The notes beneath the pieces are model-generated. The model was not told the DNA's origin and did not search any database. It saw only the letters and a program-made list of their open reading frames with translations. Below, one piece after another: positions 1 to 11,100 of a stretch of DNA of 64,000 nt (the first letter of the stretch is position 1; each line of letters opens with the position of its first letter). A program made the translations under genes and the position numbers. Source of the stretch: Fistularia commersonii (Eukaryota > Chordata > Actinopteri > Syngnathiformes > Fistulariidae); the NCBI GenBank assembly GCA_037954325.1, contig JBBMNZ010000027.1, positions 3,947,501-4,011,500 of the forward strand. The letters run 5' to 3'.

Positions 1-640
1 TGAAATACAGCAAAGACCAACGGGATGCTTTTTGATAGGAGCAGCAAACCCCGCTTTACATCAGAGACACACAGGTAGAGAGGGTGAAAACCTTCAAGTT
101 CCTTGGGACACACATTAGCGAGGATCTCGCCTGGCTTCACAACGCCCAGCAGCTCCGGAGGAAGTCACAGCTCAGACTGCACTTCCTAAGGGTGCTGAGG
201 AAATTTAGCATGCCCACCAAAATCTTCAGCATCTTTTACAGAAGCACAGTGGAGAGTGTCATCGCCAGATTCATCGCTGTGTAGCATGGAAACTGCTCGG
301 CTTAGGATAAGAAGGCTTTCCACGGCGTGATCAAAACAGCCCAGAAAATCTCTGGAGCAGCCTTCCCTGTCTCTCCAGGACATCTACATAATCAAGGGTC
401 ATCAGAAGGACCCACTGCATCCACAAAGGACATTCCACACCCACAACACAGCTTATTCACATTTCTGCCATCAGGTTGACACGCTAGAAGTCTGAAAACA
501 AGAACAGAGAGACTTGCAAATAGTTTTAAATAGTTTTTTTTTCCCACAGCCTGTCAGAATCCTGAACTCCCCCCACACTACAAACCCCATATGACTGCCA
601 ACACTGCACAAGAGCCACTTTACTCCCCCTTCCTCATCTA
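1..640 (+). mobile_element. Non-LTR retrotransposon (LINE), 3' part of RT ORF, degenerate
   Basis: The plus-strand frame from about 84 encodes the region just after the reverse-transcriptase palm of teleost LINEs: the motif FKFLGTHISEDL, then a run of the type LRRKSQLRLHFLRVLRKF, then FYRSTVESVI. Matching text continues in shifted frames to about 480, for example 'phenylalanine-leucine-proline-serine-glycine' near 465-480. Frameshifts and stops show the copy is dead. The window starts inside the element. It is interrupted near 640 by an opposite-strand LINE and seems to resume near 2090. The exact clade (L2/CR1/Rex1-like) cannot be decided by eye. Confidence 0.8.
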
Positions 641-2090
641 AGATTCAAAGTGTTTATTGTCACATGTTGAGTATAGAAACGTGTTTCCCTGTACAGTGAA
701 ATGTCTACTTTGCTGTCCGCAGTGCATTTGGATATGTGCTGATAGGAAGAGTGTAAACATTATTATAAATATGATTATAGATATGACTATGAACAGTGCA
801 ATAGAACCGTAGTAATGAAAAAAGACATTTTAGTGCAGCGTAGTGTGCATCGCACGAAATGCAGGTGCAAGGATGAGTGTAATTGGAGTGGACAGTAGAC
901 TTTACATGCGCAAGAAAAATGAGTGTCAGCTGTTTAAGAGTCTGAACGAGTTCTTTAATCGTGTCGTTTTACATTTCACACTCCTGTACCTGCGGCTGGA
1001 GGTTAGAAGTGTGAACAGTCCATGTTGAGGGTGGGCGCGGTCCCCGGCGATGGCGGGCACTCTCCTGGGGACTCTGCGGTGGCAGATGCTCTGCAGAGAA
1101 GGCAGTGGGGTTCTGCTGATCCTCTCTGCAGTCTTTACACACTTGCTGCAGGCGTCTGAGGTCCAGAGCGGTGGCAGCGCCTTACCACACGGTGATGCAG
1201 CTGGTCAGGATGCTCTCAACAATGCAGCTGTAGAGGTTGTTGAGGATCTTAGGCGACATGCCAAACCTCCTCAGTCTCCTCAAGAAGTACAGTCACTGTT
1301 GAGCCCCCCTGACCGTCTCCATGGTGTTGCGGGAACAGGTAAGGACCTCGCTTATGTTGACACCCAGATATTGCTCACCCACTCAACCTCAAGACCTTGG
1401 AGGAACGGTGTCTGATGAGGTCTCCTCTCCTTCCTCATGTCCACTATCATCTCCTTGGTCATGTCTGTGTTGAGGGTGAGGTTGTCGTCCTCACTTCACC
1501 ATCCTTCACCTTCTCCATCCTGTAGGCCGTTTCGTCTCTGCCGGTGATGCGTCCAATCACTGCGGTGTCGTCTGCGAACTTCAGGGTGACGTTGTCCTCA
1601 TGGGAGGCGATACAATTGTGGGTGAATAAGGTGTAGAGGATGGGGCTGAGGAGTGCCAGTGTTCATGATGATGCTAGCGGAGGTCCTGTTACCTAACAGA
1701 CTGGGGTCTCCAGGAGCCAGTCAAAGAGGATGGGGTGCAGGCCAAGGGTGGACATTTTGTTTGTTAGTTGAGGGGTATGACCGTGTTTAATGTGGAGCTG
1801 TAATCCAGAAAGAGCATCCTGATTTAGGAGTCTTTGTTTTCGAGGTGGGAGAGGGAATAGTGGAGGGTGGCGACTATGGCATCTGAGGTAGACCTGTTGG
1901 GCCGGTATGCAAATCGCAGGGGTCTAGGGTTTCTGTGAGGTCGTTCTGAATGTGAGCCAGCACCACCCTCTTGAAAGCACTTATTGAGGGTCGGAGCTAG
2001 TGCCACTGGTCTGTGGTCATTCAGGTAGTTGGGTGTGCTCCTCTTGGAGATGGGGACAATGGTTGTGCTCCTGAAGCATTTTAAAACAGT
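641..2090 (-). mobile_element. Second LINE copy, minus strand, inserted into the first
   Basis: The minus strand of 1824-2006 encodes an RT core segment with LRFAYRPNRSTSDAI, the fingers/palm region of LINE reverse transcriptases. The minus strand around 1215-1300 encodes YFLRRLRRFGMSPKILNN, the same C-terminal region seen in the upstream copy. The 3' end lies at about 641, where the plus strand reads AAGATTCAAAGTGTTTATTG followed by TCACATG; read on the minus strand this is a LINE tail with a repeated short unit. Many stops and frameshifts are present, and the copy is 5'-truncated near 2090. Confidence 0.8.
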
Positions 2091-2345
2091 TAGTCTTTCC
2101 CCCTCACTTACTATTCATTACTGACTTAATTAGTACTGTAGAATACTCTACTTAATGCCTGTACTGTATTTAGTACATGTACGCGAGACGTCTCCCATAC
2201 TGTTGTGTGTTGTCGCACCGCCTCGTGTTATCGTTAGTTATTGTTATTGATAGCTACCTGGTGTGAAGTGGAACAGTAAAAATTTCATTGCATTGTCTGC
2301 ATCACCATATTCTTACAATGCACATGAAAAAAAATCTTGAATCTA
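2091..2345 (+). mobile_element. Probable 3' UTR of the interrupted plus-strand LINE
   Basis: Sequence after the minus-strand LINE (TACTATTCATTACTGACTTA, then a weak AT-rich UTR) ends in ...TGCACATGAAAAAAAATCTTGAATCT, which resembles the usual 3' end of the plus-strand LINE at 1-640. The simplest reading is one plus-strand LINE split by a later insertion. Inferred, not proven. Confidence 0.55.
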
Positions 2346-2349
2346 ACGT

Positions 2350-2550
2350 GTTGTCCCCTCTAATGGACTGCTGCTGTTCCTAACTCCCATAGTGAACATC
2401 AACATTTTCATCTTTGCCACTTCCAGCTCTGTTTCCTGACTTTTCCTCAATGCCACTCTCTAAACCAGACAATATTGCTGGTCTCACCTCAGTCTTGTAC
2501 ACCTGACTTATTATTCTGGTGGCAGTTTGGATGCAGGTAATACAAGCAAA
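2350..2550 (-). mobile_element. RTE-type LINE fragment (RT), antisense
   Basis: The minus-strand frame contains SQVYKTEVRPAILSGLES, which corresponds to the 'VYKTVVRPAMLYGLE' region widely seen in fish RTE-like reverse transcriptases. About 200 bp are recognisable. It lies between the LINE nest and the first candidate exon of znf280d. Confidence 0.65.
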
Positions 2551-2639
2551 AGACAGACATGGACAAAAGCAAAAGACATAAAGAGTTGTCTCATTGCATC
2601 TCATAGATAAGAACAAGTTATCCGTATAATTTAGTTCAT

Positions 2640-2966
2640 GGTAAGAAATTCTTTGAGAATTCAGCGAACATGCATGGAAACGAATGCAGGTAGAGTGCTG
2701 GTAATTCGACAGATTTCAGAGGACGAGGCGACACAGAACAGGAAGTACTACAAAATAAAACGGAAGTTGTTACCAGAGACGCGCCTGGTAGTCTGGTGGT
2801 CCAGACCATGGATAGAGCCAGACACAGGAGTGTTTCCGCCGCTTCGGGCCAGCAGTTACACCTTCTAGCCTCCTCCGGTGCTTGCCAGACTCACGCCATC
2901 TGAACACTGTCATCCACGGACTGCACCGAAGTGGGTGTCAAAACAACGAGGCTTGGTTTGGAAGAG
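2640..2966 (+). promoter_or_regulatory. znf280d: Candidate znf280d promoter and noncoding first exon
   Basis: This stretch is less AT-rich than its surroundings. It has ETS-like GGAAGT sites near 2742 and 2762, and ends at a good donor (GAAGAG|GTAGGC, exon end about 2966). The first recognisable coding exon lies 2.2 kb downstream, so a noncoding 5' exon is expected. No TATA box is visible. The exon limits are a guess that RNA data would have to settle. Confidence 0.3.
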
Positions 2967-4338
2967 GTAGGCTAGAATCCCGAAACCGTATCAAGCCTGG
3001 GGTGCTGTCTTTGTCCTATCGTTCACCCCTTAATAACACCGTGCTAACGGAGCTTAGCTAGTATTGTTTCACACAGAACAATAACCGACAACTTACAACG
3101 CACGGTGAATGGGAGAATAATTATGGCAGATGTCACTAAATGTTATATTATAATCATTGGTTCTTTTCTTTTGCAGTTGGTCAGTTGTCGGGAAAAAAAA
3201 CAGCATTAGGGAAAAACCCCAAGCCATTAGCTAGTTAGCATTAGCTACCTAGCTGACGTAAAAGCTAACAACACAGTTCAGATCGCTGCAGAATGACTTT
3301 TTTCCTTTTCAAAACTGCGCAAGTGTTACAGAGTGACAGGTGCTTTCCGCGGTGGCTATTATAACTGCTGGGTTTATATTTGAACGTCAACCTGACCAAC
3401 GGCCTTCAAATCCTTTCCCATTTAGTTTTTGAAGGTTACGACTATGTTAAGCATCTTTCAATTGAATTATCGGATTAATTCATGCTAGTGTAACCTTGCA
3501 TTATGGTTGTGAATGTGAATAACGTGTTACAGATAATCCTTAATTGTATACAGGTACAAATGCATACACATTAAATGTATTTGTTCAAGGAGCCAACACA
3601 GACTGGGTCTGTGTTCGGCCAGAGGTTCGGCTGCTGCATCAGCTTCCTTGGTTCTGCTCAGTCCCGCCGCCATCTTGAAAGAAGGCTTTTTTCTAGAATT
3701 AGTGGCAGATTTTGGTGTCAGTGCCATTATTATCCTAAACATTTACACATGCCGCAAAGTTTGGATGCTCTGTGCTTAGCCAGCCCTGATCAACTTAGAT
3801 ACAGAATTTAAATTAGGAGGATTTCTGTTTTTTTGTGCGTAGAGGAGGAAGAACTGATGACGTCAGAATCGTTGAGATAGTTACACGCCGCCCACAGGTC
3901 AAATCGCGATACTGCGCACACGATAGCGATAATATCGCAATACATTGATTCAGCGAGTGCCGCTTCTTTGCAGCTCAATTCATCCATCAAGATTAAGATG
4001 TTGGGAGAAAGAATACTTGTCAAAGAAAAAATACAGGAATGACAAAAGTATTAATGGCAGTGTCATTTTTTTTTTTTTTTTTCAGACAAAATGTGACAAC
4101 AGGGATTAAACAATGCTCTGCAGTGTATTTGTATCTCAAAGTTCTGTTACCACTGACTCCCATTACACCTTCAATGAACCACTGGTCGAAAGTGTGCCGG
4201 AGCCAATCCAAGCTGTTACTGGGCAGTGCACTAGACAGCGTTCAAACTGGACTGGTCACCAGTCGACCACTCGGCCACATAGAGACATACAACCATGTTG
4301 AGCCGTACAACGATTCAATATATCAATCACATGTGACA

Positions 4339-4815
4339 TACTGTAATTTTTGGACTATTGAGAGCACCTGATTATAAGCTGCTCCGGCTACAAATAAATA
4401 AATAAATAAATATGTACATATATAGGACACACTTGTCAATAAGCTTCAAATGTCCACATTGCAACATGAGATACTTTTTTTTTTTTTAAACTTTGAATTG
4501 GATACACACAGGTAACATCCACAAATATGTACTGAAAATGCTTTTTTTCTAAACATTGCTTGTTTGTCTGATGAAAAATTAATCATTTTATTATATTAAT
4601 AATGAATAACACAAGGAAAACTCCATCCATCCATCCATCCATCCATCCATCCATCCATCCATCCATTTTCTATCCCCGCTTTGTCCTACTCCAGCATGTT
4701 TTGGTGGCATGACGCTTGTCAGCCCAAAAAAATCCATAAATTAACTGCATCATTGTTTAAGCCACAGTGTTCAAAGCATGTGGAAAAAGTAGCAGCTTAT
4801 AGTCTGGATGTTACC
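4339..4815. mobile_element. Non-autonomous DNA transposon with terminal inverted repeats
   Basis: The left end reads CTGTAATTTTTGGACTATTG followed by GAGCACC and TTATAAGCTGCT. The right end, reverse-complemented, reads GGGTAACATCCAGACTATAA then GCTGCT. These imperfect ends match the widespread fish repeat that starts 'CCGTAATTTTCGGACTATAAGCCGC'. The interior holds (AAAT)n near 4400, poly-T and a CCAT microsatellite. There is no transposase. Confidence 0.6.
4622..4665. repeat. (CCAT)n microsatellite
   Basis: About eleven tandem CCAT units followed by TTTTCTATCCCCGCTTTGTC, the usual flank of this satellite in fish genomes. Confidence 0.95.
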
Positions 4816-5139
4816 CTACAACCATTTGCTTTCCCATTCACATGTCTTGGCAATTTAATGTCTACAGCTTTTTTTGTATTTTTCCATACAAAAATATACA
4901 ATGCTGTTTTTTTGTTAGGCTTACAAACAGGTGGCAACTAACCAATGATGTAAACTACAAAAAATTTTGCCCAATTTTTCTGATTTTTTTTATTTTATTT
5001 ATTTATTTTTTTCAATTTGTATGGTTGTATTTCTCTATTGAGGAAAAAAGACTGACACTTATGGTGGCTCATATTGCCTCTTCTTTACTACCTGCAAAAA
5101 TTGTTCCCCAAATACTATTTTTCCCTTTTCAGGTTCAGA

Positions 5140-8100
5140 ATGTCTGAGCTTTTTATGGAATGTGTAGAGGAGGAGCTGGAGCCATGGCAGAAACAAACCC
5201 CGCAAGTTCACTTGATAGAGGATGATGACGATGAGCCAATTTTTGTTGGAGTGCTTCGTATGTTATTGTTTTCTTTTTCAAAATTTTCTTAGCCTTCATT
5301 CATGACCCTTGAGATACATTACCCCTTGTGATATATATATATATGCATTATATCCTTAACAGCTAATAACCAGAAGGAGATTAAGCCGAATCCCGCACCT
5401 TCTCAAAGTGACAGTGCAGGAAAACAAGAAAAAACATGTCCTGTTCCACAGCCTTCCCCAATTGTGCTGCCCTTAAATATAGCTGGAAATGCAGTAAACG
5501 CTACAGGAACCAATCTGACTCTGACTCCACAGCCTGTTATTGTCAATAACCAGGTAAGATTGATATTCAAGTAGGTTCATTTACTCTGCCCTCTTTACCC
5601 TGTGTGTTAATTTTGATTTCAACTGCTCATAATAAATTATCGATGTCCATGATTGTCTTTGTCTACATTTTTTTCAGGGTTTCATTGTTACTTCCCCACA
5701 ATTGGCAAACAACAGCGAGTTCATTGCTTCACTTGGGGCGCAGTATCCTCCAGGGACAAAGTTTACGATTGTACCAGGTAATGCTCAGTCAGTAATAGCT
5801 GTTCAAACTTCATTTTCATGTGTCAGTGATAAAAAGGCTCTGTTAAAAGCCTTTAATATTTTAATACTTTTTTTTTTGTCCCCCAGCTGGTCAACAGCAG
5901 CTCATTCAACAGGTTGCTTCAGGCACAGTATTACCTGGTGTTGTTCACCGGCCTCGGGTCCAGCAAATCAGCAACAATGTTGTGACGTTGTCTAATGTCC
6001 AGAGCCCCGCAATGTATACCGCAAAATCAAATCTGCTGCAAGTTAACCGCTCCACCTCTCTTCAAACCATTTCTGTGCCTGTGAAGTCTAATAGCAATAA
6101 CAATGGTATTGCTTTTCTTGCTAAACTCTGTTTTACCCAATGTGTAGATCAGCCATTGCAATTAATTCTATGTTGGTTTTTTTTTTTACAGATCAACCCA
6201 CCATTAAACGTGTGTTGCCTCCAGCCCCTGTAGATGCTGTCCCCAAAAAAGTCAAGTATGATATTGGTAGGTATTTTGCTGAGGAATTAATTTTCTTCTT
6301 GGATCATTTTTTTTGTGGTAAAAGTGAGGAATTTTGAACCTGTGAGTTTCCCTTTGGGGCATTTTTGATCCTCTTCCTCAACCTTTCTGGACATGGGCAC
6401 AAGGCCCTCGAGAAAAGCATTCTCTGGTTTTTCTCACAATTAAAAATATATAAATAAATAAATATATAAATAAGAAACAAAAAAGACAATTGAAAGAAAT
6501 CTGTGCTGTCAGTTTCTCTTAATTTATAAAATATTTTTGTTGTGCAACCTCCTGGATGTTTTCCTGCCTTTTGGGGGCTGTTCAGGCAATTACTTTTGTT
6601 ATCACCTTGGTTGCTAATGGTAATTGATAATATGAACTGCTCAGTAATTGAGCAATTGGCATCAATATATTGTGTATAACAACTTCCAAACATAAACACC
6701 TTTATTGACCTATTTAAGGCCTTGAAATGTCCTCATAGTGGGACCATTAAAGACACATTCTATTCTATTTGCCTAGCTTTGAGGAAGAGGAAAAGAATGA
6801 AGCATAGTCCCAAACTACTTTATTTTTCAACTGAAATGGTTTTGAGTCTCCTGGTGATGCCCTTTCTTCTTCTTTGCAAACCTCTGATTTGCAATATTAA
6901 TTGGAGTAATTCCTGCCCCCATGTATTAAATTAATGTGTGAAATCTTGAATTGGTGTTTTTCCAGCGCAAGCAAAAGGAACTCAGACTGGGGAAAATGGC
7001 GTCTTTAAGAATAAGTGCCCAAAGTGTCAGGAGGAATTCGTTCTGACAGCAGCGCTTAGGAATCATATGATGGTAATGTAGCGTGTCGTGCACATTATGG
7101 CCTCCTTTACATTAGAGTTGTCAAGCTCAATTACGCATTAGGCCACATCACCAGTGCCCCTCAAAGTTTTGATTTTAAATATAATATTTTAATCTTTTTA
7201 CTGTCATATTCCATCATTCCAAATGTATTTCATTGATCACTCTTAATTTTTGGGATAACCCATACTTACAAGCTCTGATGGTATGAAAATACTTGAAATA
7301 TGATTATGATCAATCCAAGTATGACATGATTACAAAATCCGTGAATTGAAATAATAATAATGATACAAATACACCTTCCATTAAAAATGTTTGCCATTTA
7401 GAGCCATGTAGATTACATACGTAGGATTTCTTCAACAAATAATTAGATCTCTCAGGGACCGCATGTAATGAGCGGGGGGGGGTACATTTGTCCCCTGACC
7501 TTGAGTCTGATGTCTGCTGTAACCAGAAACTAGGTCTGTTTAGTTGTTGATCAAGTAAAATTACATAAAATATGTCAAGTATGTCTAGGGGTCACACTTT
7601 CATAATCTAAACACAATGAAGATGCAATGATACATTTTTCAGCTGAATATTTTTATTTATTTTTAGAAACTTAAACTGTCTCTCCTATTGAATTGTACAA
7701 TAGCTAAATTTTTCTTATATAAACATACAAGATGTGTTAATGTAAAGTATCTGTATTTTAGAGTTGTTGTGCCAACGTTGAAAGCAAAGCTACAGGAACC
7801 CCTGCCACCGGCGCACAGAAGCGCATCATGCTTGTTTCAGATTTCTACTATGGTCGATTTGAGGGAGATGGGACCAAGGAAGGGCAGAAGACCAACACTA
7901 CTTTTAAATGCCAGAGCTGTTTGAAAGTTCTCAAGAACAATATCAGGTATTACAACGTGTTCTCATATCATGAAGAAAGTGGAAGATTTTTGTGATATCT
8001 GAATGATGTCTCAAAGACTATTCTCCATAGACAGTTGGGGTTTGGAGCAGCTATGGAGCAGAGAGAGAACCTTTCAACAGTTTCAGTCAAAAGCTTGAAA

Positions 8101-11100
8101 AGATTCTTTAATCAACAAGTTCTCCAAATCAAGTCGAGAATGTGCCGAAATTAACCAGGGCCAGCTCTGACTGGCATTCTCTGATCAGATCACAGTATCA
8201 GACTGGTTTCCTTCTTTGGTCTAAAGATGAAAAATTAGAGCTCATCTAAGTGGTGTAAGAACTGTTCCCTTTGGTTTAATAGTCCTGCATCAGAGCATTG
8301 TGTTGAAAATGTGCCAGTAGGCGGCTTTTAATGGGGAGGCACATCTGTACCTCAGTTGCTCTCTCAGAGTGGAGGTCATAGTTCGTTCACATCAAAATTT
8401 GAGTCTGAACAGCTGAGGCAGCAGAATGCATGAGCTGAAAAATGGGCTGTGCCTCATCTAGCCAGCAGTGGCAGGTAGCTTGGGAGATGCGCTCCCCAGG
8501 CACTCAGAGCTACATCATTAGGTAAAACAAAACTGAGTAATTGCTGGTATTTTAACTGCTATTATATATGCATGAAGAAAAAGGTGTGTTTACAACTACT
8601 AAATTTAGCTATTACTTATCCTGGATCTTGACTGTTCCATCTAAATGTCAGCCGTAGATTTAAACAAGTTTGCTTAGCACATTCTAAAAGCCTCCACTTC
8701 ATCGCCTCCAGATGGAAGTGTTCTTGGCATATCCCGCCCCTACAGAACCTGAACACCTTAGTCTCTGAGGTGACTGGTGGCAGAACAGTCAGTACACTTG
8801 GGACATGTGTAATGGGGAGATATCCTGATGCTTATTTAGGTCTCTGACACATGTATATCAACCTGAAATCTGCATGCATGTATTTTCTTTCAAAGTCAAA
8901 TTGTCAGCTTTTACCTCATCTTTTTTTCACCGCTCCTTTTTGTGGTCTTGAAATCCAATTTTTTTTCATGGTTTTGGATCACTTTTAATTGTAACGTGTC
9001 AAACTGCCATATCTTTTCAGTATCCAGAAATTCTCAAACAGCCAGGTAAACACTAATGTGTGCACCTTTCCACCGCTTCTTCTATGTGTTGCTGTCATGA
9101 TATTAAATCACTCGGGCCTGCCAGGTCATATCAGTGGCTTAGTTGTCAAGTTAAGGAGGAAGAAACACAACGTCAATAAGGCTATAAGGATAAATAGATT
9201 TGGTGCGCTGGCACCACCACAAGGTGGCTGGTCTTAGCCAATTCTTGGTTTGTCAAATCATGTCATGACAAGTTCCAAGTCAGTTGGTTTTCATCAACTT
9301 GAAACTAGTCTGAGTTGCAGAACTGAATGAGTATAATGGTGATGAAGCAAGGCCTCTGACCACAAATTTATGTCAAAGAGAAAAATAGGAGAAGGTTAGA
9401 AATGTGGGACACCACAATGTGGTGGCACAATTTTAAGCGCATCTGCCGCACAGCAAAAAGGACCCAAAAAGACCATTATGAACACCATTTTACAGCTGTT
9501 GCACTTAACACCAGTTTAGCACCAGTCACATTGATGTTTAAATCTACCCTGAATTACAGGTTCATGAACCACATGAAGCACCACCTAGAGCTGGAGAAAC
9601 AGAACAGCGAGAGCTGGGAAAGCCACACAACCTGCCAGCATTGCTATCGGCAGTACATGACTCCATTCCAGCTGCAGTGCCACATCGAAAGCGCTCACAG
9701 CCGCATCGAGTCCACTAGTACGTAATGCAAAGGTCTGAACAGCACAATCTAAATATTTCGAAATCTTTTGTAATTCTTGTTCTGTGGTCCCCCTAGCCAA
9801 TTGCAAGATATGTGAACTAGCATTTGAGTCCGAGCAAGTGCTCCTGGAACACATGAAAGACAACCACAAGCCTGGAGAGATGCCCTACGTCTGCCAGGTG
9901 TGTTCTTTGCGAGGTGTGTGTGCTTTTCAGATTCCAGCAACATCTTTACTGATCCTGATTTCATTATATTTCCACTCTTCCCCCGCAGGTCTGCAATTAC
10001 AGGTCCTCTTTTTTCTCGGATGTGGAGACTCATTTCCGAGCAGTCCATGAAAATACAAAGGACCTGCTTTGTCCCTTCTGTCTCAAAGTCGTCAAAAGCA
10101 GTCATACATACATGCAGCATTACATGAAACATCAGGTATGAAGCTGTATTTATCCATTCCGTATATAGATTTAAGTGATTGAAGTGTTTTAACTGCCGAA
10201 TAATTTAACTTAATCTGAAGTTAGGAACTGCTATTTTTACAAAATGTAAAACTTTTGTTGTATTGTTTGTTCCACCTGCAAGGTCGGATTTATTTGTTTG
10301 TCAGCTGAACACATCACCCTAATACATATAACGCTGACAATAATATATTCTATAAACATCCCTGAATGTAGATTCTGTCACTGTCATTATTGCCCAAAAA
10401 CCTTGGCTATTAGCCTCTTGCAGCAACACTTAATAATCATGTATCATGTTTGTACACTCTTACCATGTTTTCAGAAAAAAGGGATTCACCGCTGTGGAAA
10501 ATGCAGGCTGAATTTTCTCACTTACAAGGAGAAATTAGAACACAGGACACACGTCCACAAGACTTTCAGAAAGCCTAAAGCTCTGGAAGGCCTTCCTCCA
10601 GGAACTAAGGTCTTAATGTTGTAATGCATGTTAACTGTTTTAACATGAATTTGAGAAATAAATAAATATAAATAACTAATTATGTTTCCTTCACCACCCC
10701 AGGTAACCATTCGAGCCTCCCTTACTGGAAAGGTGCCGCCCTCGCTGACCGCCCCTGAACGGTCGGCTTTAGTTGTCAGTCCAGAGGCGCCAAGCTCAAA
10801 ACAAAAACCCACAGCTCTGACAGGCGGATCGAGAACAGCGTTCGGCGCAGGAAAAGCCAAGAGCCCTCAGATCAAGAAACGGATCAATCGTTTCTCCAAA
10901 ATCAACATGTCACTCAAAAACATAAGGTTGTCAATCGAGCTGTATGTACAAGTCAGAAATTCTTATTTTTTTTGTTTTCGTTCAAAACTGATGTCCTGTT
11001 TGTCTCAAACATTAAATACCTTTGCTACACAGAATATTTAATTTGTGTAAATATTGTCTGATTTTAAGTAAAAGTGTTTGGTAATCATAAAACTGGTTGG

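Larger units (their letters stand above)
2967..5132 (+). other. znf280d: Probable 5' intron of znf280d
   Basis: No supported coding exon. A full CRE palindrome TGACGTCA occurs at 3858-3865. Poly-T and (AAAT)n tracts and a TIR-bearing repeat at about 4339-4815 are annotated separately. The short open frames near 3575-3811 on both strands resemble no protein I recognise. Confidence 0.4.
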
